Counted from the first letter of the stretch, positions 28,831 through 38,413 are shown. The stretch is DNA of 64,000 nt from Pseudanabaena sp. FACHB-2040 (GCF_014696715.1 NZ_JACJQO010000005.1:62001-126000), one strand, 5' to 3'. The notes: generated by a model not told the origin, from the letters alone. A program made the numbers and translations.

Positions 28831-30024
28831 ATGCCTGACTTTCACCTTAACTATGTTCCGACCTTCACCCTGCTCTCTAACGAAGCCCACGAGACGATGG
28901 AGCAGAGGCTTTCTCGGGCCTCACAGCGCATTCCTATTGGGGTCATTGTTCCGGCGCTCTTCAGTGATCTTGCCAGCCCCGCAATGGCAAATATCATTCA
29001 AGAACTCAAAGACATGGAGTTTATCCAGCGGGTCTACATCAGCCTCGATCGGGCCAGCTTTGAGGAGTTTCAAAAAGCTCAGTCAATCGTTGCACCGCTA
29101 GAGGAAAAAGCCTGTCTGCTTTGGAATGACAATTCCAGAGTGCAGGCCGTGATGCAGAAGATCGATGACGTAATTCCGCTAGGGCCTCGGGGCAAAGGGC
29201 GGGCAGTCTGGACCGCTTTAGGCTACGTTTTGACCAAGGAAGAAGTTGCAGTGCTGGCATTTCACGATGCCGATATCTTGACCTACAACCGCAGCTTCAT
29301 GGTGCGGTTGCTGTACGCGGTTGTGCAGCTTCGCTATCAGTTTGCTAAGGGCTTTTACGCCCGCTATGGCGATCGCCTCTACGGCCGGGTTTTGCGCTTG
29401 TTCTACTTTCCCCTAGTGCGCGCGCTCCGCGAGATCTTGGGCCATATAGATTTTTTGGAATACATGGCCGACTTTCGCTATCCCCTATCTGGGGAATTTG
29501 CCACCTTTACCAGCCTTGCCCGGGAAATGCAGTTTCCCTCTGATTGGGGCATTGAGGTAGGCATTCTTTCTGAGATTTATCGGTTGGTGAGAGTGCCTCG
29601 CATTTGCCAGGTGGAGCTGGTTCATCGCTATGACCACAAGCATCAGCAGGTGGGCGCAGATGCCAATGCTGGTCTCAAAAAAATGGCTGCCGACATTGCC
29701 CGCACCTTCTTTGCCCAGCTCTCTGCTCAAGGTATTGTCCTGAGCAATGAGTTTTTCCGCAGCTTAAAGCTCACCTACCTCACCAATGCCCGCAATGCGA
29801 TTGGGGTCTATGAAGCCATTGCCGAAATGCACGACCTCAACCAGTATGACCTGCACGTAGAGATCTCTGCCGTCGAAGCCTTTGCCCAAGCGCTCGATCA
29901 GGCGCTCAACGACTTTCACCAATATCCCTTTGGTTCACCCCTAATTCCAGACTGGCGGCGGGTAGAAGTTGCCATTGATGGCATTATGGACGAACTCACG
30001 GACGCGCTAGATAACCCGCTATAA
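28831..30024 (+). CDS. GT81-like glycosyltransferase (glucosyl-3-phosphoglycerate synthase type)
   Basis: From ATG 28831 the product is 397 aa (MPDFHLNYVPTF). It has a GT-A fold: IGVIVPALFSDL opens the nucleotide-binding half, GPRGKGRAVWTAL is the conserved basic loop and LAFHDADILTYN holds the DxD metal site. FAKGFYARYGDRLYGRV, YPLSGEFATF and WGIEVGILSEIYR match the glucosyl/mannosyl-3-phosphoglycerate synthase group. Such enzymes make precursors of the compatible solute glucosyl- or mannosylglycerate. A matching phosphatase is not in the window, so the product is tentative. It is followed after 20 bp by a DUF981 membrane gene. Confidence 0.75.
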   Translation: MPDFHLNYVPTFTLLSNEAHETMEQRLSRASQRIPIGVIVPALFSDLASPAMANIIQELKDMEFIQRVYISLDRASFEEFQKAQSIVAPLEEKACLLWNDNSRVQAVMQKIDDVIPLGPRGKGRAVWTALGYVLTKEEVAVLAFHDADILTYNRSFMVRLLYAVVQLRYQFAKGFYARYGDRLYGRVLRLFYFPLVRALREILGHIDFLEYMADFRYPLSGEFATFTSLAREMQFPSDWGIEVGILSEIYRLVRVPRICQVELVHRYDHKHQQVGADANAGLKKMAADIARTFFAQLSAQGIVLSNEFFRSLKLTYLTNARNAIGVYEAIAEMHDLNQYDLHVEISAVEAFAQALDQALNDFHQYPFGSPLIPDWRRVEVAIDGIMDELTDALDNPL

Positions 30025-30044
30025 ACGGAGACAGTCTTACCCCT

Positions 30045-30611
30045 ATGTTTGTCAACTACATCGCACTCATGCTGATTAACATGGTTGCCGGGCTGGTCAT
30101 GCTGGCAACCTTCGTCTATCAGGGCTTTGACAGCAACCCCAAGCGGTGGGTACCAGGATTTGGGATGACAGGTGCGATCGCACTAATCACCGGCCTGCAC
30201 ATGGTGTTGACCTGGCCCGTCAGAGGCAGCTTCAACATTGCCTTTGGCGAAACGACCGTACTGTTTGGCATTCTCTTTCTCGCCACTGCTGTTGCTCTAG
30301 CGATGAGCTGGGGTCTCTTGAGCGTGGCCATCTATGCCTTTTTTGTCGGCCTGACCTCGATTTTGATCGGGCTGCGCCTCATCACTCTAGATCTAACCCG
30401 TCGCCCACTGATTTCTGGCTTGGGCTTCGTTTTGACAGGGCTGGGCGGGGTACTGGCAGCGCCCACCCTGCTCTACCTCAAGGACAATCGCCCCTGGCGG
30501 CTGCTGGGAACCGCCGTACTGCTAATTGCTGCCCTGATCTGGGCCTTTACTGGATACATGGCCTATTGGGGCCACATGGAGCAGTTTCAAGACTGGCAGC
30601 CTATGCCTTAG
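30045..30611 (+). CDS. DUF981-family membrane protein
   Basis: The 188-aa protein has about six closely packed hydrophobic helices with short loops and conserved segments ITGLHMVLTWPVRGSFNIAF and LPTLLYL-like turns, matching the DUF981 family of uncharacterised integral membrane proteins. It starts 20 bp after the glycosyltransferase stop and is surely co-transcribed. Function unknown; a role in exporting or sensing the solute made by the upstream enzyme would be speculation. Confidence 0.75.
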   Translation: MFVNYIALMLINMVAGLVMLATFVYQGFDSNPKRWVPGFGMTGAIALITGLHMVLTWPVRGSFNIAFGETTVLFGILFLATAVALAMSWGLLSVAIYAFFVGLTSILIGLRLITLDLTRRPLISGLGFVLTGLGGVLAAPTLLYLKDNRPWRLLGTAVLLIAALIWAFTGYMAYWGHMEQFQDWQPMP

Positions 30612-30618
30612 GGCCAGT

Positions 30619-30640
30619 GGGGCGCAGGAGTCTGCGCCCC
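30619..30640. terminator. Perfect hairpin between convergent genes
   Basis: GGGGCGCAG / CTGCGCCCC with a 4-nt loop lies 7 bp after the DUF981 stop and 40 bp from the convergent methyltransferase end. There is no T-run on either side, so it may be a bidirectional barrier or a dispersed palindromic repeat. Confidence 0.5.
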
Positions 30641-30680
30641 TACCAGAGATTGCCTACAGCTCAAATTTAGGAACTAGGTA

Positions 30681-31646
30681 CTAGCTCTGAGCCTGCGGTT
30701 TTCGGGCCACGATGGTGCGGTGGCGTGGATCGCTGGGCACCGATACTACCTGCTCAAAGCCAACAACCGCTAGTGCCCCTTCTAGATCGAAGGTATAGTA
30801 CTCATCGGTCCAGGGTTCGGTGCTTTTCATTAGAGTGAAGAGCACAGGCGGCAGGTTTTGGATGATAGGGGATTTGGGATTGTTATCGACAATTGCGATC
30901 GCACCCCCCGGTCGCAGCAGCCTCAAAGCCTCCCTAAAAATTGCCCCAGCCGCGTCACGGGGCAGCTCGTGAACGACAAACTGAAGTGTGACCAGATCAA
31001 AAGAGGCATCGGGCAGCCCTGTCTTCTCGGCCTGAGCGTGAAGCCAGTTCGCCACCTCTCCTGCCGTGTCCCGCGTTTTGGCCACTGCCAGCATATAAGG
31101 CGAGAGATCCAGTCCCACCGTTCGCACCGGCTCAGCCTGAGCTTGGCTGTAGTAGCGATGCAGCGCCAGCGTCGAAATACCTACTGAGCAGCCCATGTCG
31201 AGAATGTCGCGCACTGGCCCCACGCCAGAATTTGCTAATACCTCGTGAAAGCTGCTCCGCAATCGGTCTTGAGCGGCTTGCCAAGTCAGGGGTTCCTGGG
31301 GCCAGACTCGCAGGCCCATTGAATAAGTCGCCGGTTCTACCTCAAAGGCTGCCTGCCAGCAGAGATTGCCCTCGTTATATGCGTGAAACGGCACCTGGTA
31401 ATAGGCCGGGTAGGTAACTGCCAAGTTGGTCACCTCTGCCAGCCGTTCCTTGGCTCCAGACGACTCTAGTTCCTCAGCCATCTGACGCCAAGCGATTCCT
31501 TTGTTCTCTGCCGTTTTGATCAGCACCTGCCGGGCCTGCCGCTTCATCAAGGCATAGAGGGGCCGGGTTTGAATTAGTCGGTTTACCAAGCGAGAGAGCA
31601 GATCTTCACCTGCCCAGTCGGGTTTAGCCTTGATTGCGGTGGTCAT
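30681..31646 (-). CDS. Class I SAM-dependent methyltransferase
   Basis: The preferred start at 31646 (MTTAIKAKPDWAG) gives 321 aa; an in-frame upstream extension to 31793 lacks conservation features. The methyltransferase core has motif I DILDMGCSVGISTLALHRYY (about residue 150), acidic motif VGLDLSPYMLAVAKTR, LPDASFDLVTLQFVVHELP and LRPGGAIAIVDNNPKSP. An N-terminal helical region (about 1-110) precedes it. The substrate is unknown; a similar layout is seen in small-molecule methyltransferases of cyanobacteria. It stands alone between two hairpins. Confidence 0.8.
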   Translation of the reverse strand: MTTAIKAKPDWAGEDLLSRLVNRLIQTRPLYALMKRQARQVLIKTAENKGIAWRQMAEELESSGAKERLAEVTNLAVTYPAYYQVPFHAYNEGNLCWQAAFEVEPATYSMGLRVWPQEPLTWQAAQDRLRSSFHEVLANSGVGPVRDILDMGCSVGISTLALHRYYSQAQAEPVRTVGLDLSPYMLAVAKTRDTAGEVANWLHAQAEKTGLPDASFDLVTLQFVVHELPRDAAGAIFREALRLLRPGGAIAIVDNNPKSPIIQNLPPVLFTLMKSTEPWTDEYYTFDLEGALAVVGFEQVVSVPSDPRHRTIVARKPQAQS

Positions 31647-31810
31647 GGGCCTATCATCAGTTTTCTTGCAAAGCCTATTGTAGGCCGCAGTTGACCTGAT
31701 AAAGCCATTGCCACATTTTATGTAGCAGAGGTGAGAAAACCTATCCAGACTCAGCATTTGACTGATTAGCTTTGTTCTAAGCTTTCTAATCAAAACTATC
31801 TTCCGAAAAA

Positions 31811-31851
31811 AAGGAATGTTGAAGGAGCCAATCGCCCCTCCAACATTCCTT
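31811..31851 (-). terminator. Rho-independent terminator of the 136-aa gene
   Basis: The arms AAGGAATGTTG and CAACATTCCTT, extended inward with minor mismatch, flank an approximately 10-nt loop. On the minus strand they are followed by TTTTTTT. It lies 26 bp past the stop of the 136-aa secreted protein gene. Confidence 0.88.
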
Positions 31852-31877
31852 AAATTCAGTAAATGTAGTTACACCCG

Positions 31878-32288
31878 TTAGCGATTTCTTAGCTCTTCTA
31901 CAATTTCGTTTTCTTCAGTAATCTCCTCAAGATTGAGTTTGTTCTTAATCGTTTCACCTACCGAGTCTCCGGACTCCTTTTTCATATCACTTTTGGTTTC
32001 AGCGGCAGCAGAGACTTCGCTTTGCCACTCACGGCGCTGTTCTCGCATTTCATCAAGCCTTGATTCAGAGACAGTCGGCTCTTGATTTTTGAGTTCTGCT
32101 TGAGAAGCAAAACGAGAAGATGCAGCCAGGGCTACCAGCACGTTAGAAGCGGATTCCGTTCTTGGAGGAGTAGAATTTGCTAGCGCTGCCGTTTGAGAAA
32201 AGCCAAACAGTACTATTACACCCATGAGCAGCACAGCAAGACGTTTAGCAGTGGCTTTTAACGAGAAAAAAAACTTATGAATCGTCAT
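31878..32288 (-). CDS. Secreted hypothetical protein, 136 aa
   Basis: A clear signal peptide (KATAKRLAVLLMGVIVLFGF, cleavage around ALANS at residue 38) precedes a polar, charged mature part of about 98 residues rich in Glu, Lys and Ser with predicted helix and no cysteines. NKLNLEEITEENEIVEELRNR at the end is strongly acidic. I recognise no family. The gene has its own terminator and is probably monocistronic. It may be a small periplasmic stress or lipid-binding protein, but nothing shows this. Confidence 0.65.
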   Translation of the reverse strand: MTIHKFFFSLKATAKRLAVLLMGVIVLFGFSQTAALANSTPPRTESASNVLVALAASSRFASQAELKNQEPTVSESRLDEMREQRREWQSEVSAAAETKSDMKKESGDSVGETIKNKLNLEEITEENEIVEELRNR

Positions 32289-32693
32289 GATTCCTATCCT
32301 TTCAAAAACAGAAATAAATTGTGGAAAGCGTTACTGAGCTCTGAGACTTTTCTCTCACAAAAAAATTGCATCTTGTATCTTGAGAAAACTAATGAATTAG
32401 TTCTCAAGGTTGAGCTCGCAATTTCTTCAACTTCAGTAGAGTAAGCAAAAATACAAATTCTAACGTCTCCCCCCGGATAGAAACGCTCCAAGAGGATTGG
32501 ACTGGACGTATCAGTAGCAAGCGTAGGGTGAGTTATGCCGCATAACAGGGGATAGCGCCTCCTCCCAGCAACCTAATATCACCAATCTTAAGCATTAATC
32601 AACGTCAGCTAACGCCAACTGGGGGCTGAGCCTGCAGTACATAGGCAGGTAACCACTCTGTTGTTAGGCAACATTACTCACTGCTGTTAAACC

Positions 32694-33479
32694 TTAAACA
32701 AACACAGGGCACTTCAAAGGTGGCGGCATAGCCGCGAAAGATTCAAAAGCAGGCCGAGCAAAGTAAAACCCCTGAAACAACTCAACCCCCAAGTCCTGCA
32801 AAAACCTAAACTCCTCGTAGGTTTCAATGCCCTCGGCAATGGGCTCAATTTCCAGCTCCTGGCAAACTCGCAAAATTGCCTTCACAATGGTCTGCCTAGT
32901 TCTATCTTGATCAATGCCTCGAACCAAGGCCATATCGAGCTTAATTAGATCGGTTTGAATGTCCGCCAGTAAGTTTAGCCCAGAGTAGCCCGCGCCAAAA
33001 TCATCAATAGCCGTTCGGAAACCTCGCCTCTTGTATTCCCGAATAATCTCCTTCAGATGGGCCGGATCGACCACTCGCTCATTTTCGGTAATTTCAAAAA
33101 TGATGCGATCAACCGGAAAATTATAGGATTTAGCTGCTGCCAGCGTCGTCTGAATGCAATTTTCAGGCCGATACACGGCATTCGGCATAAAGTTGATGCT
33201 GATAGACGACTGAATACCAAACCTCGCTGCAAGCTGAACGGCCCGAATTCGACAGGCCTGATCAAATCGATAGCGATTAGCCGGACTGATCCGGCTCAAA
33301 ATTTGCTGAGCCGACTCGTTGTTAATACCGCGAACGAGAGCTTCGTAGGCAAAGATTTTCCAAGAAGTAGTATTCACAATTGGTTGAAACGCCATTGTGA
33401 ACCTGAAATCAAGTCCTCTACCCGACGTACAGTCAGCGCAGGAAAACGAGGGGTTATCCTGATGAGCCATTAAGCGCAT
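32694..33479 (-). CDS. Stand-alone EAL-domain c-di-GMP phosphodiesterase
   Basis: The 261-aa protein is one EAL domain without a GGDEF partner or membrane segment. Catalytic motifs are intact: YEALVRG (residues 45-51), INFMPNAVY (metal-binding Asn), FEITENE, IDDFGAGYSGLN (the DD pair), IKLDMALVRG (Lys), AEGIET (Glu) and LFQGFYFARP. It should hydrolyse c-di-GMP to pGpG and so favour motility over sessile growth. The N-terminal CADC with two cysteines near residue 14-17 is outside the domain. It is not in an operon. Activity is expected, the input signal is unknown. Confidence 0.92.
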   Translation of the reverse strand: MRLMAHQDNPSFSCADCTSGRGLDFRFTMAFQPIVNTTSWKIFAYEALVRGINNESAQQILSRISPANRYRFDQACRIRAVQLAARFGIQSSISINFMPNAVYRPENCIQTTLAAAKSYNFPVDRIIFEITENERVVDPAHLKEIIREYKRRGFRTAIDDFGAGYSGLNLLADIQTDLIKLDMALVRGIDQDRTRQTIVKAILRVCQELEIEPIAEGIETYEEFRFLQDLGVELFQGFYFARPAFESFAAMPPPLKCPVFV

Positions 33480-34056
33480 TCCCCTTTTGAAAAGGATAAG
33501 AATTGAGAGCTGCCAGCGTTTTGTAAAAAGGAATCGCTGCTAACAGGCTTAAACTTATAGCTTCTAATCATCAAGAATTTCTCCAAAAGTCCAGCTAGGC
33601 AACCAACTTGATGCCGCCCTAGAAGAACCTATTTATGCAGAAACATCCTGATGATAAACCTTTGAAAAGCCGCAAAATATAGAAAAACATCCAGAATGCT
33701 TTCGTTTGAAGAGCGATTCTTGTAGTGGATGTCTATGGGGAATATTTATGTGGTTTACGAATTTTAATCTAGCAAAGATTTGGCGATCGAAGCAAAGACC
33801 AGTCGGTAGATATTGATGTGCTTTAATTTTCAATACCTCAGCCTGTCCGGACATCCTCCCATGGGAGGATTTGAAAACTAAAGCCCTTTGCATGAATTAC
33901 GGCTTGAATTAGAGGAATCCTAACTTGGACACATTATCTTGCCACTGGGGGGAGGATTCCTTTCTAAGGATTGATACAAACAAAATCAGGCCAGCCAGGA
34001 TGAGCCTGGCGGCCTGAGCATTAGATTGCAATAGTTAATTAGGTGGGTAGAGTGTC
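33480..34056. other. Gene-free stretch with an 18-bp palindrome
   Basis: No convincing gene. The perfect palindrome ATCCTCCCATGGGAGGAT lies at 33853-33870. The related phrase GAGGAATCC and GGAGGATTCC appear at about 33911 and 33952. These may be an operator or the remains of a small mobile sequence. The terminator of htpG lies at the right end. The EAL promoter should be at the left end. Confidence 0.4.
33987..34016 (-). terminator. Rho-independent terminator of htpG
   Basis: Minus-strand hairpin with arms CAGGC(C)GCCAGG and CCTGGC(T)GGCCTG around a short CTCAT loop, followed by ATTTTGTTTGT. It begins 40 bp past the htpG stop codon. Confidence 0.7.
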
Positions 34057-36033
34057 TTATCGCTCCGTTAGGCGAGTTAACAGCTTATTTGACCGCTCCA
34101 CAAAAGTTTTCATGCCATCGGCATCGAACCCTTTTTGAGCCATCAGCGCTAGGTCATACACCTGGTTACAGATCAGGCTGGCCATCTCGCCCGCTGGAGA
34201 AGTGCTGCCGTCGGCCTGCACAATGGTGCTCTGGCTGAGGTTGAGCAGATTTTGGATCAATGGGTGGGCGGTGTTGACCAGCAGCACGTGGTCTTCGGGA
34301 AACTCCATATTCTTCTGCTGCATCAGGGCCATCATTTCCTGCATGCGGCGAGTAGCTTCAGGTAAGAGCACCATTGCAGGGGGAGCTGCCTCGGCATCAT
34401 CGGCCTTGAGAGCCTGGGGCTTGACGTTGAGGCGGGGCTTGTTCAGCGCCTTCTCAAAGAGCTCTTTAACCTGGTCGTCACGGGTTTTGTTAGTAGCCGG
34501 ATCGACAATTTCACTCTGCTTGTCCTTGTCTAGCAGCGTGTCATCTAGATCGGCGTCTACCCGTGAGAACTTGACATCGGGGTAGTCTCGTTCTAGGGAG
34601 GGAATAAAGTGGGTATCAATAAATGAGTCCATAAACAGAACTTCGATGCCCTGGTTTTTGTGCAGGCCGATGTAGGTTGCCTGAGTGACTTCGTCGGTAG
34701 CGTAGAAGATGCGGTTTTCGTGCTTCTCTTTGTTGCGCTCCAGGTAGTCTGCCAGGTTGGTGTAGTAGAAGCCGTTGGCGTCGGTGGCGGGCTGGTCGGA
34801 AGAAACTTCAGCCCAGGCATCGCCCTCTTCACTCTGCACTTCTACTTTGGCGGCAGCGTCCCCGAGCTTGGCTGTGGTGCGGAAAATCAAAATGTCTTTG
34901 GTTTGCTCTTTGAACTTATCGTCGTTCAAAGAACCAAACTTGACGAAGTTGCCCAGGTCTTGCCAGCTCTCGATGTACTTGGCGAGGTTGTCGCGGTGGA
35001 GCTGCTTGAGGTTGTCTCCCACTTTTCGGGCGATGTAGTCGGCAATTTTGCGAACGGTGCGATCGGCCTGCAAAAAGCTGCGCGACACGTTCAGCGGGAT
35101 GTCGGTGCTGTCGATTACGCCGCGTAGGGGCAATAGGAAGCGGGGTACCACTTCTTCGCAGTTGTCGGTGACAAAGACCTGATTGGAGTAGAGCTTAATG
35201 CTGCTCTTGGTGACGTCAATGTCGGGCTTGAGCTTGGGGAAAAAGAGGATGCCGTTGACGACAAATGGGTAGTCGGTATTGAGGTGAATCCACAGCAGCG
35301 GATCTTCCTGATAGGGATAGAGGTAGCGGTAAAACTCTAAATAGTCTTCGTCTGTGAGGCTATTGGGGGACTTTTTCCAGGGGGCTTCGTGCTTGTTGAC
35401 CACCTCGCCGTCTAGCTTGATCGGGACGGGCATGAAGTCGCAGTAGGTGGTGATCAGCTGCTTGATTCGGTGAGATTCTAAGTACTCCTTTTCCTCCTCC
35501 ATCAGGGTCAGGGTGATGGTGGTGCCGACGGTGGTGCGGTCGGAGGCAGAGATCTGGAACTCGGTTGAGCCATCGCAAGACCAGTGAACGGCTTCGGCTC
35601 CTTCTTGATAGGAGAGGGTATCGATTTCTACCCGTGAAGACACCATGAAGGAAGAATAGAAGCCCAAGCCGAAATGGCCGATGATGCTCTCATCGGAAAT
35701 GTTTTTGTACTTGGTGACAAACTCTTCGGCGCTGGAAAAGGCCACCTGATTAATATACTTTTTGACCTCATCGGCAGTCATGCCGATGCCAGTGTCGGAA
35801 ATGCTGAGGGTTTGTTTTTCTTTATCAAGCTTGATTTCGATCTCTGGGGGGCTAACCTCGCCAGAATATTCGCCGGAGCGGGCTACCATCGACAGCTTAT
35901 TGATCGCGTCTACGGCGTTGGAAACCAGCTCTCGCAGGAAGATCTCGTGGTCTGAATAAAGCCACTTCTTGATAATGGGAAAAATATTCTCGGTATGGAT
36001 CGAAATGTTGCCCTGTTCCAAGATCGTGGTCAT
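34057..36033 (-). CDS. htpG: Hsp90-family chaperone HtpG
   Basis: The 658-aa chaperone has the Hsp90 N-terminal ATPase domain with FLRELVSNAVDAINKL (catalytic Glu and Asn), ISDTGIGMTADEV and GHFGLGFYSSFMV (ATP lid). The middle domain contains LPLRGVIDSTDIPLNVSRSF and the arginine of LQADRTVRKI. The C-terminal dimerisation domain ends at LTRLTER, with no MEEVD tail, as in bacteria. Length fits cyanobacterial HtpG, which supports heat and light-stress tolerance and phycobilisome assembly. No CIRCE element is visible upstream. It is monocistronic. Confidence 0.97.
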   Translation of the reverse strand: MTTILEQGNISIHTENIFPIIKKWLYSDHEIFLRELVSNAVDAINKLSMVARSGEYSGEVSPPEIEIKLDKEKQTLSISDTGIGMTADEVKKYINQVAFSSAEEFVTKYKNISDESIIGHFGLGFYSSFMVSSRVEIDTLSYQEGAEAVHWSCDGSTEFQISASDRTTVGTTITLTLMEEEKEYLESHRIKQLITTYCDFMPVPIKLDGEVVNKHEAPWKKSPNSLTDEDYLEFYRYLYPYQEDPLLWIHLNTDYPFVVNGILFFPKLKPDIDVTKSSIKLYSNQVFVTDNCEEVVPRFLLPLRGVIDSTDIPLNVSRSFLQADRTVRKIADYIARKVGDNLKQLHRDNLAKYIESWQDLGNFVKFGSLNDDKFKEQTKDILIFRTTAKLGDAAAKVEVQSEEGDAWAEVSSDQPATDANGFYYTNLADYLERNKEKHENRIFYATDEVTQATYIGLHKNQGIEVLFMDSFIDTHFIPSLERDYPDVKFSRVDADLDDTLLDKDKQSEIVDPATNKTRDDQVKELFEKALNKPRLNVKPQALKADDAEAAPPAMVLLPEATRRMQEMMALMQQKNMEFPEDHVLLVNTAHPLIQNLLNLSQSTIVQADGSTSPAGEMASLICNQVYDLALMAQKGFDADGMKTFVERSNKLLTRLTER

Positions 36034-36190
36034 GGCTGCTTTCTATCGCTTCTAAGGGTGACAATAAAGTGGGTGGCAATAAAGACTATCCTAACGGGCT
36101 ATTTTGGGTGCGATCGCACCTCTCTCACAAGCCGCATATTCTCCCCTGGTCGGTTCGGTTTCCCTCACTAGGGTTTCGGCGTGGTTGAGC

Positions 36191-37306
36191 TTAGTTGTGA
36201 GTAGCCGCCTTGACTAAGGAAGATTCCACCCCATCAAGTGTACGCACCAGGCTAAACTGGCTAACCGCGTAGTCACGGCAGCGCTGGCCCAAGCCTGGGT
36301 CGTGGTGCCGCCACTGGGCCAGCTGTTGAATGCGCTGGGCTAGCGCTGCGGCGTTACCCGCCTCAACCAAATTCTCGGCCAGCGGCCCCGTCAACACCTC
36401 GGGAATGCCACCGATCCGGCTGCCAATTACTGGAATGCCGCAAGCCATCGCCTCAATTAGGCTGCGGCCAAAGGGTTCGGGCCATTCGCTGGGCAGCACC
36501 ATCAAATCGCTGGCCCCATAGACCTGTTGGGGCTGGGAGACATGGCCCAGGAAGGTCACCTGCTGTTCTAGCCCCAAATCGCGCACTAGAGTTTTGAGCA
36601 CTGTCAGGTAGTCAGGACGGCGGGATTTTCCGGCAATGGCCAGATGAACCGTTGGAGCTATTCGCTGAACGGCTCGCAGTAGCGTTTCTAGGCCCTTAGT
36701 GGGGTCTAGGCGTCCGACGTAGCAGACTAGGGGTTTGTCGGGCGGGAGGTTGAGGTGCGATCGCATTTCCGCCACCTCCCCCGCAGGCATAAACCGTTCA
36801 GAGTCAATGCCGTTGTACACCACATCAATCTGCTCGGCGGCAAAGCCCCGCTTCACCCATTCCTCTCGGGTCTGCTGTGAAACCGCAATCAGGCGGCGAG
36901 CCCTCTTCATGCCCAAAGACCACTGCCAACCCAGAGCTGGCGGCGGCGGCAGGCGCAGATGACAAACAAACGGCACTCCCTTGAGCTGGGAAAGCACCAG
37001 ACCGGCAAAACTGTCGTGGTATTGATTGCTGTAAACCAGGCCCGGCGGTTCCACTGCAACCCGTCGTAGGTCATTGACTAGCTGCCAGCTTGAGGTCAGC
37101 GGCTGCCGCATCTCAATCCGGTACTGGCGTAGGAGCATCGCACTGTGGCAAAAGGTTTGATACTCTGCCAGCAGGTCGCCCGGACTGCGATACAGCAGCG
37201 TTAGACGGTGGCCCCGCTGGGCTAACCCGCGGCACACGTCGAGCAGGCTCAGTTCTTGCCCCCCTCGCTGGGTAGAGGGCTCATTCTCCAAAACGATGAT
37301 ATGCAT
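36191..37306 (-). CDS. Glycosyltransferase family 4 protein
   Basis: The 371-aa protein has a GT-B fold. The N-terminal half contains QRGGQELSLLDVCRGLAQRG. The C-terminal half has VVYNGIDSERFMP, VCYVGRLDPTKGLETLLRAV and the donor-binding motif PSEWPEPFGRSLIEAMACGI with the Glu pair of EX7E. It should transfer a sugar from a nucleotide-sugar donor in the cytoplasm to a membrane-linked glycan. It starts 6 bp after the GT2 gene, so it is co-transcribed with it and probably with the ABC exporter. Acceptor and sugar are unknown. Confidence 0.9.
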   Translation of the reverse strand: MHIIVLENEPSTQRGGQELSLLDVCRGLAQRGHRLTLLYRSPGDLLAEYQTFCHSAMLLRQYRIEMRQPLTSSWQLVNDLRRVAVEPPGLVYSNQYHDSFAGLVLSQLKGVPFVCHLRLPPPPALGWQWSLGMKRARRLIAVSQQTREEWVKRGFAAEQIDVVYNGIDSERFMPAGEVAEMRSHLNLPPDKPLVCYVGRLDPTKGLETLLRAVQRIAPTVHLAIAGKSRRPDYLTVLKTLVRDLGLEQQVTFLGHVSQPQQVYGASDLMVLPSEWPEPFGRSLIEAMACGIPVIGSRIGGIPEVLTGPLAENLVEAGNAAALAQRIQQLAQWRHHDPGLGQRCRDYAVSQFSLVRTLDGVESSLVKAATHN

Positions 37307-37312
37307 GGGCCT

Positions 37313-38338
37313 CTACTCAGGACTGCGGGAATCCCCTGCTAACATATCAGGCTGTTTGCCAGCCCAGTTTCGCTGAACCTGCTCAATCTGCCGCTGCACC
37401 CCGAGGCCAGCCACAAAAAAGGGACTCAGAACGGTCGCCACCAATCGCCGCATTTCACAAGCAGCGGCCCCCTGGCTACCCAGATCCTGCCGGTGTTGCC
37501 AGTAATAGGTGCCCGCTTTTTTCAGGTCGCTCAGCAGGTAGGCCAGCAGCATCGCCGGTCGCTGCCAAGTGGGCAAGGCCAGCATTCGCAGGTGGTGCCG
37601 TCCCAGGCCAATGCCCCAGAGGTTGCGGCTCATGTAGTCAAAGGTTAGGCGCGAGGGGGGAATGCAGTGCTGAATTTCCATTGCCGGGTTGTACCAGACC
37701 TGCCAGCCAGCTCGGTGCAGGTGAAGCAGCGCTTCGTAGTCTTCCCCGGCCAGCATGGACTGACCGACTCGGCCAATTAGCAGCAGGTTTGAAGGTACGC
37801 ACTGCAGCCAAGCCTCACGACGCACGACTAAACCCGCTGAGGGAGGCATGCCGTTGCGGCGAGGTTCGTAGCGCAAAGGTTGATCGCCCCGGTCGTTGAG
37901 GGCCAGGTAAAAGAGAATAGACCTCAGGGCTTCGGGCGGCGGCGCTTCGTACTGCCCATAAATTCGGCTGGCAAAAGCTCCCGCGTTGGGATGGGCCTCG
38001 GCAAAGGCGACAGCAGCGACAACCCAGGTAGGCTCTGGTAGGTTGTCGTCGTCGAGGCAGCCTACTAGCGGGCTGGCGGCCTCCTCAATGCCTCGCTGCC
38101 GGGCGTAGGCCGAGCCCTGCTGCGGTTCAAAGCAGTAGCGCAGGGGGCAAGGTGCTGACCAAGTGGACTGGATTTGCTTGATCAGGTCTGCTGTACTGTC
38201 GGTACTGTTGTTGTCCACCACCACCACTTCCCAGCGCAGCGATTCGACGCCCTGCTGGGTCTGCAGTCGCTCTAGCAGCGGGGGCAGGTAGGCAGCCCGG
38301 TTGTAGGTAGGGATCACCACAGTGAAGTCTGGCGGCAT
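37313..38338 (-). CDS. GT2 glycosyltransferase, HpsE-like
   Basis: The 341-aa protein is a GT-A family 2 enzyme: FTVVIPTYNRAAYLPPLLER, EVVVVDNNSTDSTADLI and the DxD motif in VGCLDDDNLPEPTWV. The segments GSAYARQRGIEEA, PPSAGLVVRREAWL, LAGEDYEALLHLHRAGW and VWYNPAMEIQHCIPPSRLTF match my recollection of hormogonium-polysaccharide protein HpsE of filamentous cyanobacteria. That family makes the secreted polysaccharide used in gliding. Other hps genes are not in the window, so a general exopolysaccharide role is safer. It lies between the ABC exporter and a GT4 gene. Confidence 0.8.
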   Translation of the reverse strand: MPPDFTVVIPTYNRAAYLPPLLERLQTQQGVESLRWEVVVVDNNSTDSTADLIKQIQSTWSAPCPLRYCFEPQQGSAYARQRGIEEAASPLVGCLDDDNLPEPTWVVAAVAFAEAHPNAGAFASRIYGQYEAPPPEALRSILFYLALNDRGDQPLRYEPRRNGMPPSAGLVVRREAWLQCVPSNLLLIGRVGQSMLAGEDYEALLHLHRAGWQVWYNPAMEIQHCIPPSRLTFDYMSRNLWGIGLGRHHLRMLALPTWQRPAMLLAYLLSDLKKAGTYYWQHRQDLGSQGAAACEMRRLVATVLSPFFVAGLGVQRQIEQVQRNWAGKQPDMLAGDSRSPE

Positions 38339-38413
38339 GGCAGATGTATTTCAGCACGGCTGCTTTTCAAAGTACCCAAAAGCAACAGTACACAAAAGCA
38401 GCGCTGCCGTCAG

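Noticed and set aside
32294-32491. 65-codon minus-strand ORF just upstream of the secreted 136-aa gene
   Set aside because: Cys/Phe-rich, lacks a convincing start and probably is the leader of that gene.
33633-33893. 86-codon minus-strand ORF
   Set aside because: Unusual composition, no ribosome-binding site and it crosses the palindrome.
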